Assembly: GCA_011947345.1 (NCBI GenBank)
Contig: JAAVTG010000075.1
Location: 868,001 to 932,000 of the forward strand
DNA: 64,000 nucleotides
Reading direction: 5' to 3'
Source: Phytophthora quininea
Lineage: Eukaryota > Oomycota > Peronosporomycetes > Peronosporales > Peronosporaceae
Program-made: the position numbers and the translations under genes
The notes under the pieces: generated by a model
Database searches by the model: none
What the model was told of the DNA's origin: nothing
The model's input: only the letters and a program-made list of their open reading frames with translations
Shown here: positions 31,696 to 42,869 of the stretch, piece after piece
Position numbering within the stretch: position 1 is the first letter of the stretch
Layout: each line of letters begins with the position of its first letter

Positions 31696-32747
31696 GGCGG
31701 CGAGAGGTGGCAGCGGCGGCGGGAGTGATATGTAGCGGCAAGGATAAGGAAAGTGAGCTCAGTCGTTTTGGTTGAAAAAATGAGATTTGGAAATAAAATT
31801 GTTATACTTGGTGAACCGTCAAACCGTCTGGAACAGCACATGTCCTGAGGGCATGGTCCTCGTCCTCAAGACGTACTAATAATGCTGGCAGCACAGCAAG
31901 AGGAGCTGCTCCAAGTGGTGCAGCAACCATAATACTCTCTAGTACTAAAATATGGCCGTCAAATATTAATACTACAGTAAGATATGTGTTCTAGGAACAG
32001 CACTTCGATTCCTGTCATGGCGTGTCTTTGAGAAGGACAAGCCTTCAAGTTCTGAAAGCTTGAAAAGCATGTTCCTTCCCACCGCTGTAGTCCACAAAGA
32101 CGAACTTGTGCTACGGCGAGGCCGCTAAACTTTAGCAGCTCAGGTGCCAGGTTCTTGTCCCTTGGGGTACCCCATAATCGCCATGTGAAAATGGTCTTGT
32201 CCGCGCCAAGAAGTTGCGCGGAGTAGCGAGACTCTCGGCAACAGACAGCATGGACCATGGCAAAGAGCACTTTGTACAGCTTTGCCCTCGGATTCCGAGT
32301 CGGAAGCACTGCTCTGCTCCATGCTCCGGTCGGTCGCGAAGTCGGTTGTACCATCTCATACCTGATACACGTACCGTAGCTATTTCGTTAGCTGAGCCCA
32401 GGGTGCCATTGTCGCGAACTGCCATAGGTCTCCGAAGCCTCGCCACTTTAGCTGGTGCCCTCAACACGTCCGCACACTGCGAAGCTCGCCACGCCAAAGA
32501 TAAACCAAGCAAGCTTAGACTTGGCCTGCCAACTTCGACAGCAATGCTCGGTGAGCACAAGCGACGGGGGCGAGGCTGCAAATGACTCGCGATTTGTATG
32601 CCACGTGAGCCGGATGGCTCCCGCCTCAAGCCACTGCGCGAAGAGACAGCATGGCCCCCTCACGCATTAACGGACCAGACGGCGAAAAGCAAGACCCGAG
32701 GCTTCGGCGCACAGCTCCATTGCGCCCTGCTCAGCCTCCCCGCAGCG
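31696..32747. other. Intergenic region upstream of the HIT gene
   Basis: Over 1 kb without a recognised gene. Two overlapping minus-strand frames (31959-32354 and 32132-32629) are long but in different frames over the same bases and resemble no family. The stretch nearest 32748 is the likely promoter of the HIT-family gene. Confidence 0.35.
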
Positions 32748-33476
32748 ATGGTCGACGCCAAGCCGGACCCGCTACAAGAGCCGACCACGCGTAGCCTCAG
32801 CCTCAGCCTCAGCAGCAGCTCCAGCCTCACGCGGCTGTCCAGCGGCGTGCTGCCGCCGCCGCGTCTCAACGTCGGCGTCTTCTCCAAGCGCAAGGGCGTA
32901 CGCTACCACCGCGACGGCCAGGTGCGCAGCTGCCGGTTCTGCGAAATCCTGCGCGCCAGGGCCGAGACCTTTTTGTATGAGGACGAGCACGTCGTGGTCT
33001 TCCGTCCGCTGCGCCCCATCGTCCCCAGCCACGTGCTGATTGTGCCCCGCGCACACATCCGTAACGTTAACAGACTGGCAGGCAGACACCGCAGTCTGCT
33101 GGCCAGGATGCACCAGGTAGCAGACAGCGTCATGACACAGCCGACTGCACCGGAACAGGAACACCCAACAGCCCACGTCAATGACACGTCGGAGAGAGAC
33201 GTCCGGTACTCGTTCCACGTGCCGCCGTTTAACAGCATCGACCACGTGCATATGCACGCCTTCTACGACGACCCACGTAGCTTGGGCTATTACGGACGCA
33301 TCAAGTACCGCACCGAGTCGTGGTGGTGTCGCTCGTATGACCAAGTCATGGCACGACTGGAGGAGCTGGCAGCGAACGATCAGCAAATGAGCGACGTCGT
33401 CGAAGAATCGTCGGGGAGCTCTTCAGGGGTCCTCTCGGAGCCGCATAGCCAGCAAGTTGCGCCGCTCACCAGTTGA
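32748..33476 (+). CDS. HIT-family nucleotide hydrolase (HINT3/aprataxin-like)
   Basis: Intact frame of 242 residues from ATG 32748 (MVDAKPDPLQEPTT). A Ser-rich N-terminus is followed by the HIT fold: CRFCEILRARAETFLYEDE, VVVFRPLRPIVPSHVLIVPR, then the active-site histidine triad IDHVHMHAFYDD (H-x-H-x-H). The phrase FHVPPFNSIDHVHMHAF is typical of the HINT3/aprataxin-type branch. The expected chemistry is hydrolysis or transfer of nucleoside monophosphates (phosphoramidates or adenylated ends) through the central His. A Ser-rich C-terminal tail is present. The ORF extends 50 codons upstream of this ATG but without family support. Confidence 0.85.
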   Translation: MVDAKPDPLQEPTTRSLSLSLSSSSSLTRLSSGVLPPPRLNVGVFSKRKGVRYHRDGQVRSCRFCEILRARAETFLYEDEHVVVFRPLRPIVPSHVLIVPRAHIRNVNRLAGRHRSLLARMHQVADSVMTQPTAPEQEHPTAHVNDTSERDVRYSFHVPPFNSIDHVHMHAFYDDPRSLGYYGRIKYRTESWWCRSYDQVMARLEELAANDQQMSDVVEESSGSSSGVLSEPHSQQVAPLTS

Positions 33477-33574
33477 GTACAGCCCCTATTTATTGCAATT
33501 AACGGCGTGGAGTTTGTTGCTTGGGTTTGCACCGTCGTTGGCTGCGTAGCGGACTTCTTTGCTGCTTTTATTCA

Positions 33575-35185
33575 TTAGTCGCTGCTCCCGTAGTCAAGAC
33601 GAACGTGTGAGGAAGATCCCCGACGAGGAGTAGCAGGCTGCCAGCCACACAGAATGGCCTCGATGTCTTGGAGACTCCGTCTGCTGGTCTCAGGCACGTA
33701 CGACCAAGACAGAAACGCCCCCACGAGGTTGCACACCATGACAGCGACAACACAGATGCCGAACACGGAGGCTGGAGTCGGCATATACTCCCGTAGAGCT
33801 GGCAACACATGCGACAGCCCAATATTCACGACAGCTTCCCAGATAACCACCAGACTCACAGCTCCCATGCGCTGTTTCACAGCAAATAGTTCGCTGGCTA
33901 GGATTACTGGTACTACGCCGAGACCAAGTTGGTGTCCGGCTACGACCAGCAGCATTGAAGCCCATCCGGAATCACTAAGGTCGACTCCACCGTCTTCAGT
34001 ATGCTTGGCATTGCGGTAGATACCAGTCAGCAAGAAAGAGCAGCCCAATGCGACCACGTAGCAGCCGTAGCATAAAGTCGCTGGCCGTCCTCGAGTATCC
34101 ACAATGAAGTAGCACGCAATCACACCCGTTGTAGCGGCCACAGCGATAGCCGTCGTCACAGCGATCAATCCTTCTTCAGCCCCTTCAAGACCAATCCCGA
34201 AGATTGTGAGACGAAACGAAACATTGGTTTGGGATCCTCCGACTCCTCTGCTGCTGTCTTCAGCCAGCGTTGAAGTGATGGCAGGTTCCATTAAGAACGA
34301 ACTGATGGCTCGTAGTGTATACAGCGTAGCACACAGCAGAACGGGGCGGAAGAAAGCACCGTGGTGACGTCGTTCACTTGCCGCCAGCACCTTGGCGTGA
34401 ATAATCGCGTTGGCCTCGTCCTCCGCAACACGTTCATCGCGGTCATACAGTCGATACAGCACGTCAAAAGCAGCCCCTCGGTCGTCGTGGCGTGCGATGA
34501 GCCATGCAGGTGAGTCCGGCAGCTTCTGCGAGAACAGCAGCAGCACCAGCGCAGGGGTCACTCCAGACAGTGCCAGCACTTTCCATTCACTGAGGTTGAA
34601 GCCGAGATACTGTCGACTGAAATAAGTAAACAACGCACCCAGTGCCAAGTAAAAGAGGCTGCCCAGCGCCGCGATCAACGCTTGCGAACAAAACACCCTT
34701 CCGCGCGTCTGAGCTGCACTTACTTCTGCCAGATACACAGGCACAATCACGTAAATGATACCTGCTGCCGCGCCCAGCAAATACCTTCCAATCAGCACTG
34801 TCAGTTCTCCATAGGCCACGCCCACCAGCACCCAGCCCAGAATGAATGGGATGGCAGCCAGCTCCAACGTTCCTGCTCGTCCGAGACGATCTCCACAGTA
34901 TCCAGCGCCAGCAGCACCCAGCACGTTGCCCAGATACAAACACGTCCGGAAAAAGAACTCTGCATGCTCATGCTTGGCTCGAAAGACGTCCACTTGCATG
35001 TTGTAGAGTCTACCTGGCGAGATGGGGAACAGAGCCAACCAGGCACACGCAATTCCCGCAGCCCCCATGGCTGCTACATGCAACGCGAAGAAAGCATTGC
35101 GTTGGTGGCCCTGACGCTTGTGGCGATGCTCTGAACTGTAAACGATAAGTAATGTGTTACTTTTCATGAATATTATAACAAACAT
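33575..35185 (-). CDS. MFS transporter, sugar-porter type
   Basis: A frame of 536 codons with about twelve hydrophobic segments. Signatures of the major facilitator sugar-porter family: GDRLGRAGTLELAA after TM2, RYLLGAAAGIIYVIVPVYLAE, RGRVFCSQ, LPDSPAWLIARHDDRGAA at the end of TM6, and PETSRRSLQDIEAIL after TM12. The substrate is probably a sugar or related polyol; the sequence does not tell which. A plasma-membrane location is inferred. The annotated ATG (35185) is followed by an apparent intron end (TTTACAG at about 35136-35142), so the first 15-20 residues may instead be intron and a short upstream exon (region 35190-35370, frame containing HVALSRQLPARPP) may supply the N-terminus. Confidence 0.8.
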   Translation of the reverse strand: MFVIIFMKSNTLLIVYSSEHRHKRQGHQRNAFFALHVAAMGAAGIACAWLALFPISPGRLYNMQVDVFRAKHEHAEFFFRTCLYLGNVLGAAGAGYCGDRLGRAGTLELAAIPFILGWVLVGVAYGELTVLIGRYLLGAAAGIIYVIVPVYLAEVSAAQTRGRVFCSQALIAALGSLFYLALGALFTYFSRQYLGFNLSEWKVLALSGVTPALVLLLFSQKLPDSPAWLIARHDDRGAAFDVLYRLYDRDERVAEDEANAIIHAKVLAASERRHHGAFFRPVLLCATLYTLRAISSFLMEPAITSTLAEDSSRGVGGSQTNVSFRLTIFGIGLEGAEEGLIAVTTAIAVAATTGVIACYFIVDTRGRPATLCYGCYVVALGCSFLLTGIYRNAKHTEDGGVDLSDSGWASMLLVVAGHQLGLGVVPVILASELFAVKQRMGAVSLVVIWEAVVNIGLSHVLPALREYMPTPASVFGICVVAVMVCNLVGAFLSWSYVPETSRRSLQDIEAILCGWQPATPRRGSSSHVRLDYGSSD

Positions 35186-35489
35186 TGAAGTGAGATGGCG
35201 GCTGACGGACCGGGAATTGATGGGGTGCTTTCACTGGGGAAAGCGACACGTCCGAGAGCTCCAGCGGCGCTGCAATGTACTGGTGTGGCACGAAGGCAAA
35301 GTCACTGCGTGGGGGTCTCGCAGGCAGTTGACGAGATAGCGCCACGTGCGTGGGCGTCGACGAGCGACCATGACGACTGGTGGTAAAAGATTTTTTCAAG
35401 ATCAGGTTTACCACAGTATGATCTTGAACAGTATTCATGCTATATGGTTTGCCGAAACTAATACAGCAATTTACAAAACGCAATTCCAG
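35186..35489. other. Spacer between MFS gene and pogo-like element
   Basis: Holds a possible first exon and the promoter of the MFS gene (minus strand) and turns AT-rich towards the transposon. Nothing else is recognised. Confidence 0.35.
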
Positions 35490-35491
35490 TA

Positions 35492-35517
35492 CCGTATAGA
35501 AATTGTCTTATCCTGCA
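35492..35517 (+). repeat. Left terminal inverted repeat of pogo-like element
   Basis: 26 bp; the reverse complement of 37429-37454 with one mismatch (T/C in CCGTATAG versus CCGTACAG). Preceded by TA. Confidence 0.85.
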
Positions 35518-35807
35518 CCCAAAGTCACACAGATCAAAAACCTATAATATGTTATATTCAAATTTTGCATTAGATTATAAAGGAACTCTACATATGGTAA
35601 ACAGAAAATGGGGCAGACTGTCCGGACAAAAGCGTACATTGAAGAGAAGGCAATAGCAGATTCGAATTCGGGAGGGGGGTTACCCCGAGAGCCCTCCCAA
35701 CGCGCACAAGGATTCCAATGAAGTCCTGCTTGTGCATTCAAGAGCTACACGCCTGCATGCATGCGCGAGTAGAATAAGAGGCAAACTTACACATCAAAGT
35801 GTTCAAT

Positions 35808-37281
35808 TCAATCAATCACCCTACTGACGACATCTTGCTCTTCAGCTACCTCTCCTACGTGTTTATCGAGCAGTCTTAGCTTTTCTAAGCGCCCAACTAC
35901 GCCCTCGATCTGCAGCAGCGTGTCCTTGTCGTCCTCAGTCTCTCGCAACACTCCCTTGAACCCATTTGCGATCGTGTTGGTCGACAGCTCATCCCAGGCG
36001 TCTGCAATCCACTCCACAACGTCCGCTCGATCGGGTGCTTCCATCTTGAACGACGCTGCTGCTGCCATGGCCTTCTCATGGTCCTGCATCTGCAGCTCCA
36101 AGAAGTCGACTCAACGCTCCCTCAGTCTCAGCTTGAGCGGTCCATGCCATGCCACATCTGCGGGCTGACAGACACCTATGCGCCCAGCCGGAACTCGCAT
36201 CAGCTCCACGTTGAGCTCCTTCGCACAGGCACAGACAGCGGCAGTCCAATGCGCAGAGAAGTCGTCAAGCAGGAGCAGCACTTGAGTCGTCATGTCGGCC
36301 CGCTCTGCAAAATGGAAACGCAGAAAGTCAATGGTTAACCCTTCATCCCACCACCCGCTTCCGTTGCTGAACAGCACGACGTTGTGCCGCTCTTGAAGAG
36401 GCTACATCTTCCGCCACAGCATCTTTCCAAACCCATGCCGCTTTTTCAGGTTCTCCACGTGCGTTTTTTTTTTTATTATCAAATAAAAGGTTTGGGCACC
36501 GTTGACGACCGTGTCTTCACAATCAAGTAAGGCGGGTACTTGCGGCCCAGCGAGTCTCCCAGCAGCATGCACGTGAGCTGCTCCTTGTCCTTGCTCGTCG
36601 ACCGTACCCATACCGTCTTGGCACCCTTCTTGCTGATGGTGTTCTTTGGCAGATACTGAAAAACACAGGTGTCTGATCTGCGTTATACGCACAATCAACA
36701 CCTAGCTCCGCCATCTTCTGCTTCACGTCCCGGTTGAACTGCTCCAGCGCCGCGCTTGCGTCTTCAGGATGCACCTGCCCTTGGCGCGTCCTTGCTCGTA
36801 GGGCGAGACGATGCCTCCGTAGGAAGCCTTTTGCCCAGCCGTGAGACGCAGCAAACAACTTCCGAGAAACACCCGCGTCTCTAGCAACAGCGAGAGCTTT
36901 GCGCTGAAGCATCAAGCTTGACACAGAAAGGCCCTGGGAGCGATACGCGTTGATCCACTGCACGATGTGTACCTCGGCATCATGGGGCAGCGTGGTAGCC
37001 ATCCCAGGCAGACGAACCCGACGCTGGTTTGCCGTCGCCAGTGTGCTGCACAAAGCCGTGAGTCTCTCCTTTTGTTGGCGCCAGAAGTACACGCTTGTCC
37101 GCTTCGTTTGGAGCTGTGTGCCTGTAAGGCCCTTGAAGAACTTGCTGAGCGTGGCCTCCATGGTGTGCGTCTCGAAGTGCAGGACCACGTCTAGCCGGAA
37201 TTGGTGCGTCGGCACCGAACGCTTGTACGCTCGTGGCTTTCGCCCTCCGTGCTCAGTGTGCTTGCATCTTCCTTTCCCCAT
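35808..37281 (-). pseudogene. pogo-like transposase (CENP-B/DDE type), inactivated
   Basis: Starts at ATG 37281 (MGKGRCKHTEHGG). The N-terminal half resembles the Tc5/CENP-B helix-turn-helix (GVSRKLFAASHGWAKGFLRR). The catalytic triad is spread over several frames: first Asp in YNADQTPVFF, second in LLLLDDFSAHW, third in GVCQPADVAWHGPLK. Between them the frame shifts once near 36600-36700 and has two in-frame stops (TAG near 36402, TGA near 36111), so this copy cannot make transposase. The stops are substitutions, not homopolymer slips, which shows true decay. Confidence 0.8.
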
Positions 37282-37428
37282 GGCGAATTGAGTTGTGCGA
37301 TGACTTCTGTCCAGCAAAAGTGCCTCGCCGTGCTAACCACCAATTTTGTGTCGGATGTGACATTTTCAATACAAGGAAACATTTGGTCAATTGTGATTGG
37401 CTTAAATCTACTGTCGGATACGACAGTT

Positions 37429-37454
37429 TGCAGGATAAGACAATTTCTGTACGG
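37429..37454 (-). repeat. Right terminal inverted repeat of pogo-like element
   Basis: 26 bp ending GTACGG just before the TA target duplication. A small hairpin (CTGTCG-gata-CGACAG) lies immediately inside it at 37411-37426. Confidence 0.85.
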
Positions 37455-37979
37455 TACGGCCACGGCCGCCAACCCGTCGTTTCCGGATGCCATATTTCTC
37501 TGGAATAGTACCATAGAAAGTTGCTGTGCCAAATGCTCCAAAACTATCGTCACGCACTTGAAGAAACCCTCCATGGATTAGATTAGCAGTAGTTGATAAA
37601 CCTATATCTGTACGTTGGAGGTGCATTGACATCACATATGTCTGTTCGAGAACTGTGATAAAAATCCTAGTGAAAAATAAAGACGAATGTCCACACTCGG
37701 TCCAAGATATCAGAGACCTTCGCTCTTTTCATCAGAGCCGTCCTCAACCACTAGCTCCAATACCCTCGTAACAGGAAACCACAGTTCTTCGGGCCTTTAT
37801 AACGCTCTAAGCCCGCAGTTCTATCGGGTTTGGCTGAGCGATTCCATTGAGAGGGTCTGATCTAATCCAGACCCGATTCCTAGTAGCTCAGCTTCAACCG
37901 GTTTCTTCTTGTCCACTTTGTTCGCATCTTTCAGCTGATGGTTTGTTTTACATGACACGCTGGCCGTTGTATGCAAACT

Positions 37980-38870
37980 TTAAACCGTATATAACCTCGA
38001 CAACGGAAACTTTTGTTTTGCAATGTCAACAATGACAAGGTTCAACCGGTGGGAGAAGTAGTGTATGTAGTATGCGCAGGGCATATCGCGCGAATCCGCT
38101 GTAGAAGTCCGATTGTATTTTAGCCCAGGCATGTTAGCAGCTCCGTCGTAGCCTTGTCCCCTACATCGAGTAAGCTGTAGCCCCCATGACGTGATGTGGG
38201 GCGTTAAACTTTAGTAAAGTTCGTCTGCACTAGTGTCTTCGACACGCACTCTTCCTAAACCTTGCTCAACAATTTTCCCAGTAGCGGCGGATCACAATAG
38301 CCATGTGTCCATAACGGTCTCCACAACTCGCTTCATCCGCAAGTAATGCAAAATATCCATCACCAAGCTCGTTTAGGATTATATGCTGACGAAGACTGTA
38401 GATGTACAGTGAATTAATTGTTGCTGTGATGAAGGAAATGCGTATCGGGCAATGTAACCAGCAGCCGTTATTTGAGCGTCAATCGCAGACAACAGTTTCG
38501 CCATCAAGTCAATCATCTTCGAAACATTTGTGCGATCAAAAGACCCATCTCGCTCGTCGTTTCCTCGAAGCGGCATTTTTGCCACGCCAACAACAAACAT
38601 ACATCGAGAGTCACTTCTACTCGAGCTCGGTTATTCATGCTTACGTCCGGTGTCGTTGAGCCGATGCAAAAGTGACATCTTCTGTTAAAAGCCGATCGGC
38701 AAGTGCTAATTCTGCCATCTTATGCTTTATTCGCGCTCCTTGGATGTGCTTCGCAAAACCTAGCTTTGACGTGGCCTTCTTCCATTTTTTAAACCCAACT
38801 GAGAGTTGACAGTACAGAGACAACTCTTTTCCATCATCGTTACCGCCCGACTTAAGTAGCAGCACAAGCA
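37980..38870 (-). pseudogene. hAT-like (ZMYM1/DUF4371-type) transposase relic
   Basis: Minus-strand fragments, in broken frames, match the order of this transposase group: FKKWKKATSKLGFAKHIQG near 38770, then GVAKMPLRGNDERDGSFDR near 38560, then LGDGYFALLADEASCGDRYG near 38350 (the Asp-containing strand), then GQGYDGAANMPGL near 38140 and HRLNLVIVDIAKQK near 38030. Several stops separate the pieces. Neither zinc finger nor dimerisation end was found nearby, so only the middle part survives. 37455-37979 between this relic and the pogo element holds nothing recognised. Confidence 0.65.
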
Positions 38871-41800
38871 GTACGACGCACCACTGGTTGGCGAATATTT
38901 AAGTCAGGAGTTATGGTCAAACCATTAGTTCTGAAAGGATCTCGAGCAAGAGTGCTCGACCTTTGCATTTCTCGATTGATATAAGCCTCTTCGTGCGTAC
39001 ATTCGTAGTGTTTGGCTTAGGAGGAATGCTTGGCGAATGCTTGGAGAACGCGAAATAAATTTGATAGACGGTGCGCGGGTCCCTGATCACACCGCAATCG
39101 CCGGGACTGTCTGGCACGCTGTGCTGCGAACATCAAAGTGAATTGGCCTTTTCACAGCGATCACAGAGGGTAGTAGGGGGAACCCGAAGTGCCGCCTATT
39201 GTCCGTGGTTGTACAATACACGATGTGTCGTCGCAAAGAATGTTTCAATCGGTGTTGATTTCAATTTGGAAGTGCTTTTCCTCCCAAACCAGAATCAAAA
39301 TTGAAACGATCGGTCAAATCGATGGGAGGGGCGGTGGCATTCCCCACCCCATATTGACTGAAGATCCGCCCCTACTTCCAATACTCTCAACTTCGCAAAA
39401 TCTTCATCGATCACTATATTTCGGGTTTCCGTGCCCTGCAATCTCTTTCAACAAATGAAAGCATGTCCGCATTCCTTCTTCTGATCCACTACCAAACTTT
39501 GCACACATTAATAGTTTGCCTGTAGCAGTAGTAACCATAAACTCGGTCCAATCCAGTAACAAGTTGCCACTCCAACTTAAAGACAGTTCATTCTGACCTA
39601 CACTCATAATAATTACCCCCTCACACAAACAACATCATCTTTCACCTTCACCACCATGCAATCGTCGTCGTCGTTTTCGGCTAGTAGATCAAGCATATGA
39701 AATAGGTGCCGCTCGACCGAAGGGTTCCCAAATCTAACATGACAATAGTTTCTAGTCTGTTTGATGGGAAATGAGTTGGTCTAGAGGAAATACGTATTAT
39801 GAAGTTTGAATAAATGCGATTTATAACATTAATCTTCCTTACAAGCTTCTCCAGAAACGCATCGAGCGCTGTGACGCATGGTCGTGATTGTCTTCAGCAA
39901 GTTTATACTCACACCGAAGTCGCTATCACGAACCTTATTCACGATAAGGCGGTCGTAGATGTCTTAGTTGACGAGATGGCTGTGATATGCAATCAGAATA
40001 TCAGCACAACTCCTTAGCGGTGCATTAATTTACATGGCAGTACTATCTCGAACCTCTTGACTTACAGTAATTGCATTGTCCTTTGTGTTTAACGACCAAT
40101 AATGCCATGCGAGTGAAAAATCCAATGAAGTTGCGATGTTAATGTCCTCTGATGCCTTCCTCACAGGACCCGTCGAACTATCCGAGCGAGCAAATAATAC
40201 TGCACTCTTGGTTGTAATAACGGGCTGATCTTTATCTCAGGGTCTTCAAGTAAAACCAGGCATCATGTTCGAGTCACGCGAGCGTGAATCGCGGAGAAGT
40301 GATATTGCTTGCCAGTGCCATAAAACTGGAGAAATGGGGCAGTCTGTGTCCTGGAAATGACTGCTAGCCTGTGCTTGCAATACCTTGAGAACTACAACCT
40401 TAAGCTAATGGCGCGACGTTCCAGCCAAGCCCATCGAGTGGATCAAGACCGGATTCCCGATTGACCGAACCGGCGCACACGTGGTCTGCAGTGTGTTCTA
40501 CTTTTGTGGCGAGTGCAAGGCCGTTTACGGTCTGACCCGGAAGACTGCAACCATAAGTCATGTCGCTGCTTCTACCACTAGAGAGGCAAGATAAATTGTC
40601 TTAGTTGGGTCTGTTTTTTTGTTTGCTTGTTTTCTGGCTCCTATGTCCTCTGCAATATACTTGCTGCCAAATTTGCTTTTGTGCTGCAGTCTTCTAGTCC
40701 CAACGGCACCAGAAGCTCCGCTCCACCAAGCATATTTCATATTGGTCAGCTGATTTTGAAGAGCCTCAGACGCACCGGCGTGACCGTTACTTGTCGCACC
40801 TTGCAAAATATCTGCAGGCAAGGTACAAATTAGAAGAAGCGGAGATCGTGCAGATTTCATTCGGCTGATCATCTCGTAGGAATCGGCGACGCATTCGGTG
40901 TAAGACCGCATAAACAGAGAGCCCTCGATGGCTCCAAGCTTCCTTGGGTTTTTGCCAGGAATTGTTGGAGCAGCGCGGGAGGGGGGATGGAGTCGTGATG
41001 CTCTATCTCGTAATGATAATCTCCTTAATGCACTTTCTCTGGCGTTGTTCCCAAAATCCCCCAGAGGCTGACGTGCATTCCCAGAAGGTCTGGTATGTAA
41101 CGTCCGGCATCGCCTCCATGTCCGCCAGTTTTCGTCCAGAAGACTTGAACTCCGTCAGCGTACTCGGGAACGCACTGACCAATCGATCCCACGCCTGTCG
41201 CGGCGACCGGGCACCGGCTGGCTTCGAGGTCGACCAGCTGACCTCCAAAGTAATCAACTGTCGTTGCCAGCTCTTTTACAGTCTATAAGAAAACATGTAT
41301 ATGATAAACAAGTTGATACGCGCTATAGCAAGGGCATTGACGGGGAGGGGTTGTGTTCATACTCAAATGGTGTTAGTAGCTCAATCCAGTCAAAACAATA
41401 AGCAAGACGGTTTGTAAGATTCATGGCACCATACACATGAGAGTTACCCTTTGAAATCTCGTAACGACGTTCTCAAGATCTCTACACGGTTTCCAATAAG
41501 CTAGGTTTTGATCTATTCTCATGATCCCACCGTCTTCAACGGGCTCGCAGTGTTCAAGTTTCACAGTATCGCCATATAAATTTTATTTTGTGTTCTCGAG
41601 CTTGTTGGCGTCGCTCCAAGTATGTATTTCTGCTGCTAATTCCTGGAGATCTTCGTGCAAGGCATCTTCATCCTCAGCTTTGGTGATGCGCATGTCTGCT
41701 GTTAGATTATCCGTCTTTGAGACCATTACTGTTGGATCCTCTTTGAGAGCATTCAAAGGCAAAGTTTGGTCAAGAAATGTGGCAAATTTTGCGGTCAGAG

Positions 41801-42869
41801 TACACGTCTTGACACGGCGTTTTTGGAATATCTCGAGGACATCTTGGTGTTCGGCTTCTGTGTACCCTTCGAGAGATTTTTGGTAGATGCTCTTTGTCTT
41901 GAGGCTGTCAAGTCGGTTGGGAATGTTGCAGAAACTACTATTGTATTTTCAAAGGCAGTAAGAGATCTGTTGAAGGGCCAATCAACTTCAAATCCGCCAT
42001 CGCTTTGACCAAAAGCAATCGTCACTATAAACCTCGATCGCTTGTTCAAGCCCAGCTCTTTCATTGCGCTTCCGTATATCTGTACTGAAAAAATGGACGC
42101 TAGAATATCTTTATTCTGCACAATCGTTCCACTACACTTCTCGTGTAAATACCATCGCGTGGGAACGGAAAGTGACAGTCAGCGCCGTTTATCTCCCGAC
42201 TTCCTCTTTCGCTCTTCCATGCTGGAATTCTCGGTGGCGAGTGAACACGGCTAAGACACATTGCCCAGTGATCCCCAGGGTGACTCGGTTCCGTAGGAAA
42301 AGTCTCGAAAAACGAGGCTAACGCCGGTCTCCTGGATGCCTTGAACGAGAAACCGTGCGCGCAGCGCTTTCCAAGCACACTCCCAAACGCGTGCTGGTTC
42401 CGTGCTTTCTGTGGTCGCAGTGACACGAACAATGCTTGCAGTTATAGTCCCTATGCTGCGGCCGTGTGGGCATAGCTCACTTCGACTTTCAGTATGAAGA
42501 ACTTGTGGAATTGACGATTGAAGACTAAAAGAACTTGTCCTGAGAAACCCTGAAAGTGGCACATCACCGTGTTAATAGTTGTAGCGAGCAACACCAATGA
42601 CAGGCTCGATGACCGACTCACAGCTCACACGGTGGCCCCCAGCAGCTTACAGCAGCATATACCCTCCCCAGCTTTTTCGTCTGTAAGCACGATACATAAT
42701 CAATTCACCAACAGGTTTCCAGGCCTCGGAAAATACAGTAAGCTACGGAACTGGGGTAAATGATCGGCAGAAGAAATAACTGCAATAGCAAACGGCAACA
42801 ATAATCAATGACTGGAACAATATCATTGTATTGCAGTCGCTGTGGTATGTGCAAGCACCATCTACTCGC
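38871..42869. other. Gene-poor region with unclassified coding relics
   Basis: Four kilobases of lower GC without an intact gene. A plus-strand piece near 40410-40590 encodes a possible zinc-finger-like stretch (FYFCGECKAVYGLTRKTA followed by ISHV). Minus-strand frames at 40558-40911, 41003-41257 and 41600-42560 look like one decayed protein (RVWECAWKALRARFLVQ, KELGLNKRSRFIVTIAFGQS) in shifting frames, but the family is not recognised. The rest shows no feature. Confidence 0.35.

Larger units (their letters stand above)
35492..37454 (-). mobile_element. pogo-like (Tc1/mariner superfamily) DNA transposon, degenerate
   Basis: A 1,963-bp element with 26-bp terminal inverted repeats at 35492-35517 (starts CCGTATAG, ends ATCCTGCA) and 37429-37454 (starts TGCAGGAT, ends GTACGG) that differ at one position. 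Both ends are flanked by the dinucleotide TA (35490-35491 and 37455-37456), the target duplication of this superfamily. The transposase gene lies on the minus strand and is broken. Confidence 0.85.
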
